47,696 nucleotides of DNA, from assembly GCA_020845935.1 (NCBI GenBank), contig JADLEV010000014.1, forward strand, positions 1-47,696, given 5' to 3'. Position 1 is the stretch's first letter, and every line of letters starts with the position of its first letter. The position numbers and the translations under genes were made by a program. The notes beneath the pieces are model-generated. The model saw nothing but the letters and a program-made list of their open reading frames with translations. It was not told the origin of the DNA and made no database searches. The stretch comes from Gammaproteobacteria bacterium. GTDB lineage: Bacteria > Pseudomonadota > Gammaproteobacteria > Ga0077536. Positions 35,107 to 44,036 of this stretch are shown in pieces.

Positions 35107-35516
35107 CAGCCCTGCTCCGCAGCGCGCGCGATCTTCGCCGCGATTCGCTCCTTGCTCTTGGACAGTGCGACGACAAATCGGCTGTGCGTGCAGCGCGCAA
35201 CGTGATCGAGCGCGTCGCGACCTTCCACCGTGAAGGTCACCTGCCGGCCCTTGACCTCGCTGACGGTCGCGGTGATATCGACCCAGAAACCGCGCGGTGT
35301 CGGCGCGAGATGCTCGACATCGACCCGCATGCCGACCGAGCCCTCGCCTTCATCGAGGTGTTCGAGCAACAGCGCGTGACAGGTGGCTTCGATGTCGCGC
35401 ACCAGAAAGGGCGTGCCATAGATCGCCAGGTCCTTGCCGAGGTGGGTGATCACGCGATCGTCATCGACGCTGATGCGGCGAGTCTTGCTGACGCCCGGTT
35501 GCAGGGTTTCTTTCAT
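35106..35516 (-). CDS. Hot-dog-fold thioesterase (fluoroacetyl-CoA thioesterase-like)
   Basis: This 136-residue protein has a single hot-dog domain of the FlK-like thioesterase group: KETLQPGVSKTRRISVDDD at the start, then YGTPFLVRDIEATCHALLLE with the acidic catalytic region, and GMRVDVEHLAPTPRGFWVDI. Such enzymes hydrolyse acyl-CoA thioesters. Its place between an acyl-CoA ligase and a CoA-thioester-oxidising Mo enzyme suggests that it releases the oxidised acid or clears a dead-end thioester. It is the third-last gene of the hcr-ligase-Mo-enzyme operon, with its stop inside the start of the next gene. Confidence 0.78.
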   Translation of the reverse strand: MKETLQPGVSKTRRISVDDDRVITHLGKDLAIYGTPFLVRDIEATCHALLLEHLDEGEGSVGMRVDVEHLAPTPRGFWVDITATVSEVKGRQVTFTVEGRDALDHVARCTHSRFVVALSKSKERIAAKIARAAEQG

Positions 35517-35559
35517 GAGGTTTTCGCTCGCTGCGTGGATTGCCGGGAGCCGCCCGGGG

Positions 35560-37110
35560 TCACTGGCCGTAGGTCTGGCGCAATTCGTTCTTCAGGATCT
35601 TGCCCATCGCACTCTTCGGCAGCGCCTCGACGAACGCCATCCGCCGCGGGATCTTGTAGCCACCGATATGCTGCCGGCAATGATCGATCAACTCCTGCTC
35701 CGACGGAACCGGCTGGCCGCCGGCCGGGACGATCACCGCGAACACCGCCTCGCCCCAGCGCTCGTCGGGCACACCGACCACCGCAACTTCGCTGACCGCC
35801 GGGTGCCGGTACAGCGCGGCCTCGACCTCGGTGCAATAAACGTTCTCGCCACCGGTGATGATCATGTCCTTGATCCGGTCCTTCAGGAACAGATTGTGCT
35901 GCTCGTCGAGATAACCGGCATCGCCGGTATGGAACCAGCCGTGGCGAAACACTTCGGCGTTGAGCGCCGGCAGGCCGAGATAGCCCTTGGTGACATTCGG
36001 GCCGCGCACGACGACCTCACCAATCGTGTTCGGCGGCACGGGTTGACCCTGGTCATCGACGATGCGCAGTTCGACGCCGAGCACCGGCCGGCCGACAGAA
36101 CGCAGCAGCTCATGCCGACCGGTCGCGATCGCTTCGAGATGTTGCTCGGGGATCAGTGTCGTCAGAATCGGCGATGTTTCGGTCAAGCCATAACTCTGTT
36201 GCAGACCGGCCCGCGGGAAACGCTCCATCGTGCGCCGGATCCATTCCACCGCCATCGGCGCCGAGCCGTAGAACAGCAGCCGCACGCTGGCGACGTCATG
36301 GGTCGCGAAATCACCGCCCTGCAAGGTCATGATGACCACGGTCGGCCCGAGGCTGAGCACGGTGATCCGATGTCGGGCGACCGCTTCGAGCAGACCATTC
36401 GGCGTGAACTGTTCGATGTAGGCGTGGGCGCCGCCGACCAGCGTGAACGCCGTGCCGAACAAATCCGCCGAGTGGAACATCGGCAGGGCGTGCAGGAAGC
36501 GATCGGTGGTGCGGGCGCCGATCGCGAGTGCAATCTGGATGCCGTTGGCGATGGTGTTGCCGTGGCTCAGGCGCACGCCCTTGCTGCGCCCGGTGGTGCC
36601 GCCGGTATAGAGCAGGATGGCATCGTCGTCCGGCGCGGACGGGTGCATCGCGAGCGCGGTCGCACCCTCGCGCAACGACGGATAGCTCGGCCCGGCCAGC
36701 CCGGCCGGCGTCGCACCGCAATGCAGCAGCCGATCCCGCCACGGTGCCAATGCCGGATCGGCCAGGACCGGCGCGAAGCGATCCTCGATTGTGAGCAGCT
36801 GACATTCGGCGTCGTTCAGGATGGCACCGATCTCGCTCGGCGCGAGGCGATAGTTGATCGGCACCGGGACGATGCCGGCCCAGTAACCGGCATTGATGAG
36901 TTCGGCTTGCGTGACCGAATTGTGGCTAAGGATGCCGAACCGTTGGCCCGGCTCAAGGCCCAAGCTCCGCAACACCGAGGCCGCACGGGCAATCCGCGCG
37001 ACGTACTCGGTCCAGGTGAGATCTCCGGCGGTATCGAGGATCGCGGGGTGTTCCGGATACAGCCGGGCAGCGCGCGCCAGCGCGCTCGCCATGGTCAGCT
37101 CCGAGAACAT
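35560..37110 (-). CDS. Acyl-CoA ligase, AMP-forming (4-coumarate/long-chain CoA ligase type)
   Basis: This 516-residue ANL enzyme forms an acyl-CoA from a free acid, ATP and CoA. Motifs are LLYTGGTTGRSKGVRLSHGN (P-loop), QQSYGLTETSPIL (A5), GWFHTGDAGYLDE (A7), LKDRIKDMIITGGENVY (A8) and the final ALPKSAMGKILKNELRQ (A10 Lys). ATG 37110 has GGAG about 6 bases upstream; GTG 37113 is an alternative. It begins 20 bases after hcrB and is followed 43 bases later by the thioesterase. In context it would activate the aromatic acid that feeds the Mo enzymes or the HCHL; the exact acid cannot be read from motifs. Confidence 0.83.
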   Translation of the reverse strand: MFSELTMASALARAARLYPEHPAILDTAGDLTWTEYVARIARAASVLRSLGLEPGQRFGILSHNSVTQAELINAGYWAGIVPVPINYRLAPSEIGAILNDAECQLLTIEDRFAPVLADPALAPWRDRLLHCGATPAGLAGPSYPSLREGATALAMHPSAPDDDAILLYTGGTTGRSKGVRLSHGNTIANGIQIALAIGARTTDRFLHALPMFHSADLFGTAFTLVGGAHAYIEQFTPNGLLEAVARHRITVLSLGPTVVIMTLQGGDFATHDVASVRLLFYGSAPMAVEWIRRTMERFPRAGLQQSYGLTETSPILTTLIPEQHLEAIATGRHELLRSVGRPVLGVELRIVDDQGQPVPPNTIGEVVVRGPNVTKGYLGLPALNAEVFRHGWFHTGDAGYLDEQHNLFLKDRIKDMIITGGENVYCTEVEAALYRHPAVSEVAVVGVPDERWGEAVFAVIVPAGGQPVPSEQELIDHCRQHIGGYKIPRRMAFVEALPKSAMGKILKNELRQTYGQ

Positions 37111-37130
37111 CACGCGCTCCGCGAGGCAGC

Positions 37131-38114
37131 TTAAGTCGCGAGTTCCTTCAGGATCCGTGCCGTATAGACGCGCACCATGCGCTTGCGCCAGACGTGGCTG
37201 GCGTCGGTATTCGGCAGCGGTGTCGCGCGCTTGCCGGCCTGGGTCTGCAACGCAGCAGTCGCCGCGGCATTATCGAGCGGTTTGCCGGCGAACAGCTTCT
37301 GCGCATCGATCGCCATCGGCGTCGAACCCACCGCGCCCAGCATCACGCTGATCCGTTCGACCACGTTGCCGGCGCCGAACTTGACCGCACCGGCGACGTT
37401 CAGGATCGGAAAATCGAACGTGCCGCGCCGGCGCAGCTTGAGGAACGCGGTGCGATCCCAGGTGCCGGCAACCGGCAACAAAACTTCAGTCAACATCTCG
37501 CCGGGCTGGACGGCCAGGTAGTTGATACCGTCATCGCGATACAGAGCGGCGACCGGAACCATGCGCTCGTCATCATGTCGCACCAGCCTCAGTTCGGCGC
37601 CGAGCGCCGCCAGCACCGGCGCCGTGTCGGACGACGATACCGCCCAGCAACGCTTGCCGCCGGGTGCGACCTGGCATTTGCCCCCCTCCGCCTTGAGACA
37701 GGATCCGTCGGAATTGCGCCATTCTTCAAGCTGGTTGTAGAACGAGCAGCGGGTGTTCAGGAACAGATTGCCGCCCAGCGTGCCCTGGTTGCGCAGTTGT
37801 GGCGTCCCAATCATGGCGGCGGCGTTTGCCAGCGCCGGGTACTGGCTCCGGATCGCCGGATGCGCCGCGACCTCGGCCAGTGTCGCCAGCGGTCCGATGA
37901 CCAGGCGACCGGAACGTTCCTGAATACCGCGCAGTGCCTCGACCTTGTGCAGTGCCACCACGAGTTCCGGACGGAACTGCCGGCGCTTCAGATTCGGGAT
38001 CAGATCGGTGCCGCCCGCGAGCAGCATCGCCTTGGTGCCACGCTCATGCAGCAGGCGGGTCGCCTCGGCGACGGTCGTCGGCGCCGCGTATTCGAATTCG
38101 GGCAGTCGCAACAT
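37131..38114 (-). CDS. hcrB: 4-Hydroxybenzoyl-CoA reductase-type FAD subunit with extra 4Fe-4S loop
   Basis: This 327-residue xanthine-oxidase-family FAD subunit has AGGTDLIPNLKRRQF and TLGGNLFLN (FAD binding). It also carries an inserted loop with Cys123, Cys139, Cys147 and Cys156 (TRCSFYN, GSCLKAEGGKC, GKRCWAVSSSD). Four cysteines with this spacing are the special mark of the beta subunit of 4-hydroxybenzoyl-CoA reductase, where they hold an additional 4Fe-4S cluster that lets electrons flow towards the substrate; ordinary xanthine dehydrogenases lack it. The ATG at 38114 overlaps the stop of hcrA (TGATG) and has GGGAGG in front. Confidence 0.82.
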   Translation of the reverse strand: MLRLPEFEYAAPTTVAEATRLLHERGTKAMLLAGGTDLIPNLKRRQFRPELVVALHKVEALRGIQERSGRLVIGPLATLAEVAAHPAIRSQYPALANAAAMIGTPQLRNQGTLGGNLFLNTRCSFYNQLEEWRNSDGSCLKAEGGKCQVAPGGKRCWAVSSSDTAPVLAALGAELRLVRHDDERMVPVAALYRDDGINYLAVQPGEMLTEVLLPVAGTWDRTAFLKLRRRGTFDFPILNVAGAVKFGAGNVVERISVMLGAVGSTPMAIDAQKLFAGKPLDNAAATAALQTQAGKRATPLPNTDASHVWRKRMVRVYTARILKELAT

Positions 38115-40516
38115 CAGCTCATCCTCCCCTCGTTGCCGTTTTCCCATTCCGCCGGACGCGGGGCGCGTACCGGCTTGGAGGTCATCTTGTGTTCCAGGAA
38201 CGCCTTGGGTCCATACCGGCCGGCGCCACCTTCAGCCTTTTCTTCCATCGCGAACAGCACCTTGTCGGGACTGCACGGCACTTCGTCGATACGCACGCCG
38301 ACCGCGTCGTAAACCGCGTTCAGCAGTGCCGGAATCGCGGGCAGCAACGGACCCTGCCCGGCCTCCTTGGCGCCGAACGGCCCTTCCGGATCGTTCGTGC
38401 AGATCAGATGCGTCTCGATCTCCGGCATCTCGGCCACCGTGATCGTCTTGTAGTCGAGCAGCGACGGTGCTTTCAGCCGGTTCTTGCGATAGACCATTTC
38501 CTCCAGCAGCGCTTCCGACAGGCCCATGTAGATGCCGCCCTCGACCTGACCGATCACCAGTGTGTGGTTGATCGGGAAGCCGATGTCGTGCGCGCACCAG
38601 ACCTTTTCGATCTTGATCATGCCGGTCTCGGGATCGACATCGACCTGGACCGCGAGCGCGGTGAAGGTATAGGCCGGCGACGGACCGACCGTGCCGCCCT
38701 TGTACGGGCCGGCGAGATCGGGCGGCGTGTAATTGCCCGAACTCGATTGCGCACCGAGCTTGGATTCGGTCAGCGCGCAGGCATCCGGCCAATCCATCGA
38801 CTGTTCCGGGTTGTCGGCGTTGAATACCTTGTACTCGCGGAACTCGATGCGATCGGCCGTGACGCCGAACGATTCGGCGACGACACCGGCAATCTGGTCA
38901 CGCATTCGCCGCGCCGCTTGCAGCGCCGCATTGCCGCTCATGAACGTGACGCGGCTCGAATAGGAACCGAGATCGATTGGCGTTGTTGCGGTATCACCGT
39001 TCAACACCATGATGTCGCGCGTGTGCAGACCGAGCACCTCGGCGACGATGCTGGCGTGCACCATCATCGAGCCCTGGCCGATGTCGGTCGAGCCCGTCAG
39101 ACACTGCACTTCACCGAAGCGGCCGACTTTGACGGTCACCTCGGAGTGTGGGCCATTGTTCCAATACTGCGGCACGCCAGCGCCGGACATGTACACGCTC
39201 GCTGCGAAACCGATGCCCTTGCCGTGCGGCAGCTTGCCCCACTTGTTCCGGAAATCCGAGGCCTCGACCACCTTCTCGATGCATTCCTTCAGACCGCAGC
39301 TGGTGATGCGGAAGTGATTGACCGTCTTCGAGTACGGCTCGACCGCGTTGATCAATCGCAACGTCGCGGGATCGATGCCGAGATCGACCGCGGTCTTGTC
39401 CAATTGGGTTTCCATCACCGTACGCGGCTGCGGCGTGCCATGGCCGCGCTTCGGGCCACACACCGGCTTGTTGGTGAACAGCCGCACGCCTTCGAACTTG
39501 TAATGCGGGATCTTGTAGCTGCACGGTTGCAACGCACCGGTGTAGTAGGTCGACGCAACCCCCAGGCTGCCACAGGCACCACCGTCGAGGAACGACTTGA
39601 AGTACATCGCCGTGATTTTGCCGTTGCGCTTGAAGCCGATCTTCGACCACATCAGCACCGGATGCCGGCCGCGATGCGTATAGAACACTTCCTCACGGGT
39701 CAGCGTGAACTTGACCGGGCGTCCCGTCAGCAGCGCCATCCGACATGCGGAGAACTCATGCGAAAACGTATCGCACTTGCCGCCGAAACCTCCTCCAACC
39801 GGAGTCGCGACGACGCGGATGCGGCTCGGCGACAAACCCAGCACCTTGCCCAACAGCCGATGGCCGTAGTGCGGGTTCTGCGTCGAGCTGTACAGCGTGA
39901 CCTTGTCGATCCCTTCCGGGACGCCGATGCAGGCATGCTCCTCGATCGGCATGTGCGTGTTGCCTTCGTAATAGAAGACATCCTCGCGCAGATATTCCGC
40001 TTCGGCGAAACCTTGTTCGACATCACCGATTTCGAGTGGCACTTCCTTGTGGACGTTGCCACCGCGATGGTCGGGATGAATCGCCTCGCCCTTTTGCGCC
40101 AGCGCTTCCTCCAAAGTCATGTACGACTCGAGCTCTTCGTAATCGACGACCACGGCGCGGCAAGCGGCATCGGCGGTCGCTTCGTCGCTTGCCGCGATGG
40201 CTACCACCGGCTCGCCGACGTAAATCGCCTTGTCGATGGCCAGCACATGCTCATCCTCGGAGATCGGCAGCGGCCCGAATGGAATCGGGAAGTCCTTGCC
40301 GGTGAGGATGCAATGCACGCCGGGCATCGCCGCGGCCTTCGACACGTCGATGTTCTTGATCCGCGCATGCGCATGCGGGCTGCGCAGGAAACGCCCGTAC
40401 AACATGTTCGGGAACGAAAGGTCATCGGCATAGCGGGTACGGCCGGTGACCTTCTCCAGGCCGTCGACCTTGGTCTCGGTACCGCCGATGACGGCGTATT
40501 CGGTTTTGGGTGCCAT
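38114..40516 (-). CDS. hcrA: 4-Hydroxybenzoyl-CoA reductase-type molybdenum subunit
   Basis: This 800-residue xanthine-oxidase-family catalytic subunit binds the molybdenum-pterin cofactor. RTRYADDLSFPNMLYGRFLR and SPHAHARIKNIDVSKA mark the N-terminal domain; VVATPVGGGFGGK, KRGHGTPQPR and NGDTATTPIDLGSYSS contact the cofactor; Glu718 in GPFGAKEAGQG is the invariant catalytic glutamate. Its sequence follows the alpha subunit of 4-hydroxybenzoyl-CoA reductase (STYYTGALQPCSYKIP, DVGKA-like DIGFPINHT), which removes the para-hydroxyl to give benzoyl-CoA. It is about 30 residues longer than the Thauera protein, at the C-terminus. A related hydroxylating activity cannot be excluded. Confidence 0.8.
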   Translation of the reverse strand: MAPKTEYAVIGGTETKVDGLEKVTGRTRYADDLSFPNMLYGRFLRSPHAHARIKNIDVSKAAAMPGVHCILTGKDFPIPFGPLPISEDEHVLAIDKAIYVGEPVVAIAASDEATADAACRAVVVDYEELESYMTLEEALAQKGEAIHPDHRGGNVHKEVPLEIGDVEQGFAEAEYLREDVFYYEGNTHMPIEEHACIGVPEGIDKVTLYSSTQNPHYGHRLLGKVLGLSPSRIRVVATPVGGGFGGKCDTFSHEFSACRMALLTGRPVKFTLTREEVFYTHRGRHPVLMWSKIGFKRNGKITAMYFKSFLDGGACGSLGVASTYYTGALQPCSYKIPHYKFEGVRLFTNKPVCGPKRGHGTPQPRTVMETQLDKTAVDLGIDPATLRLINAVEPYSKTVNHFRITSCGLKECIEKVVEASDFRNKWGKLPHGKGIGFAASVYMSGAGVPQYWNNGPHSEVTVKVGRFGEVQCLTGSTDIGQGSMMVHASIVAEVLGLHTRDIMVLNGDTATTPIDLGSYSSRVTFMSGNAALQAARRMRDQIAGVVAESFGVTADRIEFREYKVFNADNPEQSMDWPDACALTESKLGAQSSSGNYTPPDLAGPYKGGTVGPSPAYTFTALAVQVDVDPETGMIKIEKVWCAHDIGFPINHTLVIGQVEGGIYMGLSEALLEEMVYRKNRLKAPSLLDYKTITVAEMPEIETHLICTNDPEGPFGAKEAGQGPLLPAIPALLNAVYDAVGVRIDEVPCSPDKVLFAMEEKAEGGAGRYGPKAFLEHKMTSKPVRAPRPAEWENGNEGRMS

Positions 40517-41052
40517 CAGTCTCGCACCTCCACCGCCGTGGTTTGGCGCGACGCAATCGTCACCGCGTTGATCACCTTGGAAACCTGTTGTTGCTGGGCG
40601 ACATTCTCGATCGCCTCGACAATCTTGTGATAACCGGTGCAGCGACACAGGTTGCCCGAGATCGCCTCCTTGATCTCGTCCCGCGTCGGGTTCGGATTGC
40701 CATCGAGCAAAGCCTTCGCGCTCATCACGAAACCGGGCGTGCAGTAGCCGCATTGCGCGGCGCCGAGACGTGCCCATTCGACCTGAAGCGGGTCCGGATT
40801 GCTCGGGCCGCCCAGCGCTTCGATGGTCGTTATTTCCGCACCGTCGATCTGGGCCACCGGGACCAGACAGGCCAACAGGGGCTTGCCTGAGACGAGCACG
40901 GTACAGGCACCACATTCGCCGAGTTCACAACCGTGTTTGGTACCGGTCAGGTTCAGATCCTCCCGCAACACTTCGAGCAGAGTCTTGCTCGGGGACACGA
41001 GTATCTGTCGATCTTGACCGTTGACGCGCAGCGTCAGCGCCATGTGTTTCAT
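40516..41052 (-). CDS. hcrC: 4-Hydroxybenzoyl-CoA reductase-type 2Fe-2S subunit
   Basis: This 178-residue protein carries the two 2Fe-2S clusters of a xanthine-oxidase-family enzyme. The plant-ferredoxin-type cluster uses Cys42, Cys47, Cys50 and Cys62 (HGCELGECGACTVLV) and the second uses Cys101, Cys104, Cys136 and Cys138 (AAQCGYCTPGFVM, GNLCRCTGYHKI). The start ATG 41052 follows GAGAGG by about 10 bases; the upstream open frame has no coding look. It is the first gene of the long minus-strand operon. The 179-base gap to the acylphosphatase gene, with an AT-rich part at about 41105-41160, should contain the operon promoter, which I cannot define. Confidence 0.88.
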   Translation of the reverse strand: MKHMALTLRVNGQDRQILVSPSKTLLEVLREDLNLTGTKHGCELGECGACTVLVSGKPLLACLVPVAQIDGAEITTIEALGGPSNPDPLQVEWARLGAAQCGYCTPGFVMSAKALLDGNPNPTRDEIKEAISGNLCRCTGYHKIVEAIENVAQQQQVSKVINAVTIASRQTTAVEVRD

Positions 41053-41231
41053 TGGCCTAGAACCTCTCCTCGCCCGCGTTTCGGGGCATCTGTCGGGAAC
41101 ACTCAGGTAAAAATCGGACCGCCGGGAATAGTTGCATCGCAGTGTAACAATTTTGCTTTCCGACTGTCGATATCGACCGCATCCCGGGATGCCGCTGCGG
41201 ATCGTCGCGGTTACGGCCGGGCCAACCCGAC

Positions 41232-41513
41232 TCAAGAGTCAACCCGGACGGAGAACCCTCGCGGTGGTTCCGTCGCTATCTTGCTGGCGACGACTTCCGA
41301 CACGGCGGCGCCGCGCGGCCCCCGGCGCAACCAGTCCTCGAATGCCTCGAGTGCTGCAAGATTGCCTCTCGCCAATGCCTCGACCCTGCCATCGGCAAGG
41401 TTCCGCACCCAGCCATCGAGCGCCAGCGCCGTCGCGCGCGCCGCCGCGCCCGCCCGGAACCCGACACCCTGCACCCGCCCGGACACGAGATAAGACCGCG
41501 ATTCGCTGACCAT
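41232..41513 (-). CDS. acyP: Acylphosphatase
   Basis: This 93-residue enzyme hydrolyses acyl phosphates such as carbamoyl or 1,3-bisphosphoglycerate. The signature is complete: SGRVQGVGFR with catalytic Arg20, and GWVRNLADGRVEALARG with catalytic Asn38. Its length is normal for the family. ATG 41513 is used; the longer open frame upstream is not supported. It lies between the hcr operon and a divergent PilZ-like gene and is not obviously linked in function. Confidence 0.92.
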   Translation of the reverse strand: MVSESRSYLVSGRVQGVGFRAGAAARATALALDGWVRNLADGRVEALARGNLAALEAFEDWLRRGPRGAAVSEVVASKIATEPPRGFSVRVDS

Positions 41514-41605
41514 CGGCGCATTATCCCCGATGCCGTGCCCCACCGGCGACTTCTGCGCTACCCTATCGTCATGCCGACCTCTTGCACGCGAATGGGAATG
41601 GATTG

Positions 41606-43078
41606 ATGGCAGCGGAACTGCGGCCGGCCCATCTCGACGATTGGCTGGATACCTTGCCCTATGCCAACCCCAGCAAGAGCCTCGACCTGATGCTGGAGGC
41701 GATGCTCGAGACGCGGGCAAGCGAGCTGAAATCCAGCGTCCGCTTCGAGTTGCTGGAATTGTATTGGCAACGTTACCAGTTTCTGTTGAATGTGACCGTA
41801 CGCGCCAGCGGCAGCCGACCGTCGCTGGCGCCAGCGCAGCGTCCTCTGTTATTGCCCAAGCTGCATGCGCTGGCCGCGGAAATTGGCCGGGGCTGCAATC
41901 AGACCCTGCAAGGGGCGGATGTCACGACCCGGAACTTCGCGACCACTCTGTTTCGCGTCGGCCAACGTCAAGCCCGGGCCAGCCTGCTCGGTATCACCGC
42001 TCATGCCCATGCCATGTTGCTGGGCTTCGAATCATACCTTCCAGCCAGCGAGGAGACGTGGCGTGACCTGCACGGCATTTTCCTGCTCGCGGAAAGCGGG
42101 ATGTTCCTCGACGAGCAACTGACGGATCCGGATCGGCCCGAACGGCGCACGACACCCAGGCGCGCCTATGCCCGCATCTGTGCCTGTGTGCTCGCCCAGC
42201 CGGCACAGCTCGACCCGGGCGCTGTCTGGCAGGCCTACGAAATGCTGGCGGATTGGAACGATGATATCGATCTCGTTCACTACGAACCTCCGGCCGACCC
42301 GCGCGGGGTTTTCGTGATCGATCCGGAGCGCGCGCGGGCGCCGATTGATCTGCGCAAGATCGATCCCACTGCGCCAACACCTCATTGGCACCTACTCCGT
42401 TGCAGCCGTCTGGCACAACGGTGCCAGATCGAACTGGGGAAAATTGGCCAGCACTCCGGCACCGCGATCCGGGATCAAAATCGTGCGCGGACCCGGTTGC
42501 TCGAACACCTGGTTCGGCATTGGGGAGATCCCCCGCGGCGGCGGTGGCCCAGGCAATCGGCCGGCGGCTCGGCTCAGGTCGTCATCGGTCTGCGCGACAT
42601 CCATGCCTTGTTCGACCGGGGCTCTGCCAGCGAGATTGCCAACCTGCGATCCTGGTCGCTGCTCAACAGCAGTGACGTGGGCGCAGCGTTGGCGCCGGTC
42701 GGTCAGCCAGCCGCATTGCCGCGGGTTGGCGAGCTGTTGGCGTTGCGTGCTGGCGGTGCCGGCAACTGGCTGCTGACAACAATACGCTGGTTACGCCAGG
42801 GCCGTGCGGGGGACAGCCGTATCGGGACGCAGATAATCTGCCGGACGGCTCGGGCGGTTATGATTCATGCCATTGCCGGCTCCGAATTTCAGACGCAACC
42901 GCGACCGGCATTGCTCATGCCCGCCGAAGATGGACCGCCGGAAACGCTGTTGGCCAGCCCCGGCCTGTACAGCGCGGACCTGCGCTTGCTGCTGCTCGAT
43001 CGTTCGCAACGTCAGGAAGTGACCGCAGGACGTGTCATCGAGCGAACTGCAACATTCGACTGGTTTTCCTACCAGTGA
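41606..43078 (+). CDS. Conserved hypothetical protein with C-terminal PilZ-like domain
   Basis: This 490-residue protein begins with LDDWLDTLPYANPSKSLDLM and a helical region rich in LLELYWQRYQFLL, a layout I associate with gammaproteobacterial proteins that end in a divergent PilZ-like domain. The C-terminal part has LRSWSLLNSSDVGAALAP, GELLALRAGGAGNWLLTTIR and DSRIGTQIICRTARAVMI, consistent with a small beta barrel that might bind cyclic di-GMP; the usual RxxxR motif is not clear. It is cytoplasmic, with no membrane segment. Next to it, convergently, is a diguanylate cyclase. The start may be ATG 41606 or TTG 41582. Function is not established. Confidence 0.5.
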   Translation: MAAELRPAHLDDWLDTLPYANPSKSLDLMLEAMLETRASELKSSVRFELLELYWQRYQFLLNVTVRASGSRPSLAPAQRPLLLPKLHALAAEIGRGCNQTLQGADVTTRNFATTLFRVGQRQARASLLGITAHAHAMLLGFESYLPASEETWRDLHGIFLLAESGMFLDEQLTDPDRPERRTTPRRAYARICACVLAQPAQLDPGAVWQAYEMLADWNDDIDLVHYEPPADPRGVFVIDPERARAPIDLRKIDPTAPTPHWHLLRCSRLAQRCQIELGKIGQHSGTAIRDQNRARTRLLEHLVRHWGDPPRRRWPRQSAGGSAQVVIGLRDIHALFDRGSASEIANLRSWSLLNSSDVGAALAPVGQPAALPRVGELLALRAGGAGNWLLTTIRWLRQGRAGDSRIGTQIICRTARAVMIHAIAGSEFQTQPRPALLMPAEDGPPETLLASPGLYSADLRLLLLDRSQRQEVTAGRVIERTATFDWFSYQ

Positions 43079-43109
43079 AGGCTGCGGCCGCGCCACCCAT
43101 GGCGCGGCC

Positions 43110-44036
43110 TCATTTGCTCCAACGATCCCGACCGGAGTGCTTGGCGCGATACAGCGCGCCATCGGCATGTTTCATAAGTGTTTCCTCGGTTGCCGCCTGC
43201 TCCGGAAAATATGCGATGCCGATGCTCGCGCCAATGACGATTTCGTTCCCCTCGATGGAAAATGACGTGCGGATTTCAGCAACGACCCGGTCCGCGACCT
43301 GCTCCGCGACCGCCGTTGTGTCGCAGGCATCGATGATGATGCCGAATTCGTCACCACCGATCCGGCATACATGATCGTTGGCCCGGATGGCGTGTTTGAG
43401 TCGTGCCGCGACGATCAGCAGGACGCGATCACCGACATCATGGCCGAACGTGTCGTTGAGCGGCTTGAACCCATCGAGGTCGACCATCAGCAGCGCGACG
43501 ATGGCTTGCCGGCGGCGTGCCCGCGCCAACGCGGTTCTGAGCTCGCTCATGAACGCGCGCCGGTTGGGCAGTCCGGTCAGCGGGTCCTCGAGCGCCAGCC
43601 GCGCCGACGCCCTTTCCTGTTGTTTGCGCTCGGTAATGTCGACGAACATCGCGAGTCCGCCGCCAAGTTCCGGCAGAATTGCGCCGCTGAACAGGGTTGT
43701 CTTGATCGATCCGTCCTTGCACCGCACGTCGACCTCTACTTGCGGGTTCCCGATCATCCCGGATCGCCGTTGCCGTGACATGTCCTGCCAGACCTCCCGG
43801 GCCCGTTGCGCCTGCCGCTGATTCGGGTAGGTCCGTTCGATCCAGTCGACGACCGAAGTGTGGTCCGCGGCGACATAGCCGAACAATTCGGTGAACCAAC
43901 GGTTGACGAAGACGATGCGGTGACTGTCGAGTGTGGCCCACGAAATGGCGACCGGCATCACTTCCAGCACTCCCTGCAAGCGCTCCTGCAACTGTCGTTG
44001 GAATCCGATGACTTGCGCGTCGCGTGCGAATGTCAT
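43110..44036 (-). CDS. PAS-GGDEF diguanylate cyclase
   Basis: This 308-residue protein joins a PAS sensor domain (residues about 15-135, ending FVDITERKQQER) to a GGDEF domain. The active site is intact, GGDEF at 227-231, and the product-inhibition site RAND at 218-221 stands five residues before it, so it should make cyclic di-GMP from GTP with feedback control. DPLTGLPNRRAF and VDLDGFKPLNDTFGHDVGD are standard. There is no membrane segment, so it senses a cytoplasmic signal, perhaps redox or a ligand. The convergent PilZ-like gene could be a receptor. Confidence 0.92.
   Translation of the reverse strand: MTFARDAQVIGFQRQLQERLQGVLEVMPVAISWATLDSHRIVFVNRWFTELFGYVAADHTSVVDWIERTYPNQRQAQRAREVWQDMSRQRRSGMIGNPQVEVDVRCKDGSIKTTLFSGAILPELGGGLAMFVDITERKQQERASARLALEDPLTGLPNRRAFMSELRTALARARRRQAIVALLMVDLDGFKPLNDTFGHDVGDRVLLIVAARLKHAIRANDHVCRIGGDEFGIIIDACDTTAVAEQVADRVVAEIRTSFSIEGNEIVIGASIGIAYFPEQAATEETLMKHADGALYRAKHSGRDRWSK

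Noticed and set aside
32815-40630. Very long plus-strand open frames (796 and 898 codons) opposite the Mo-enzyme operon
   Set aside because: They are antisense shadows produced by high GC and codon bias; their translations are rich in Arg, His and Gln without domain motifs, while the minus strand has complete families.
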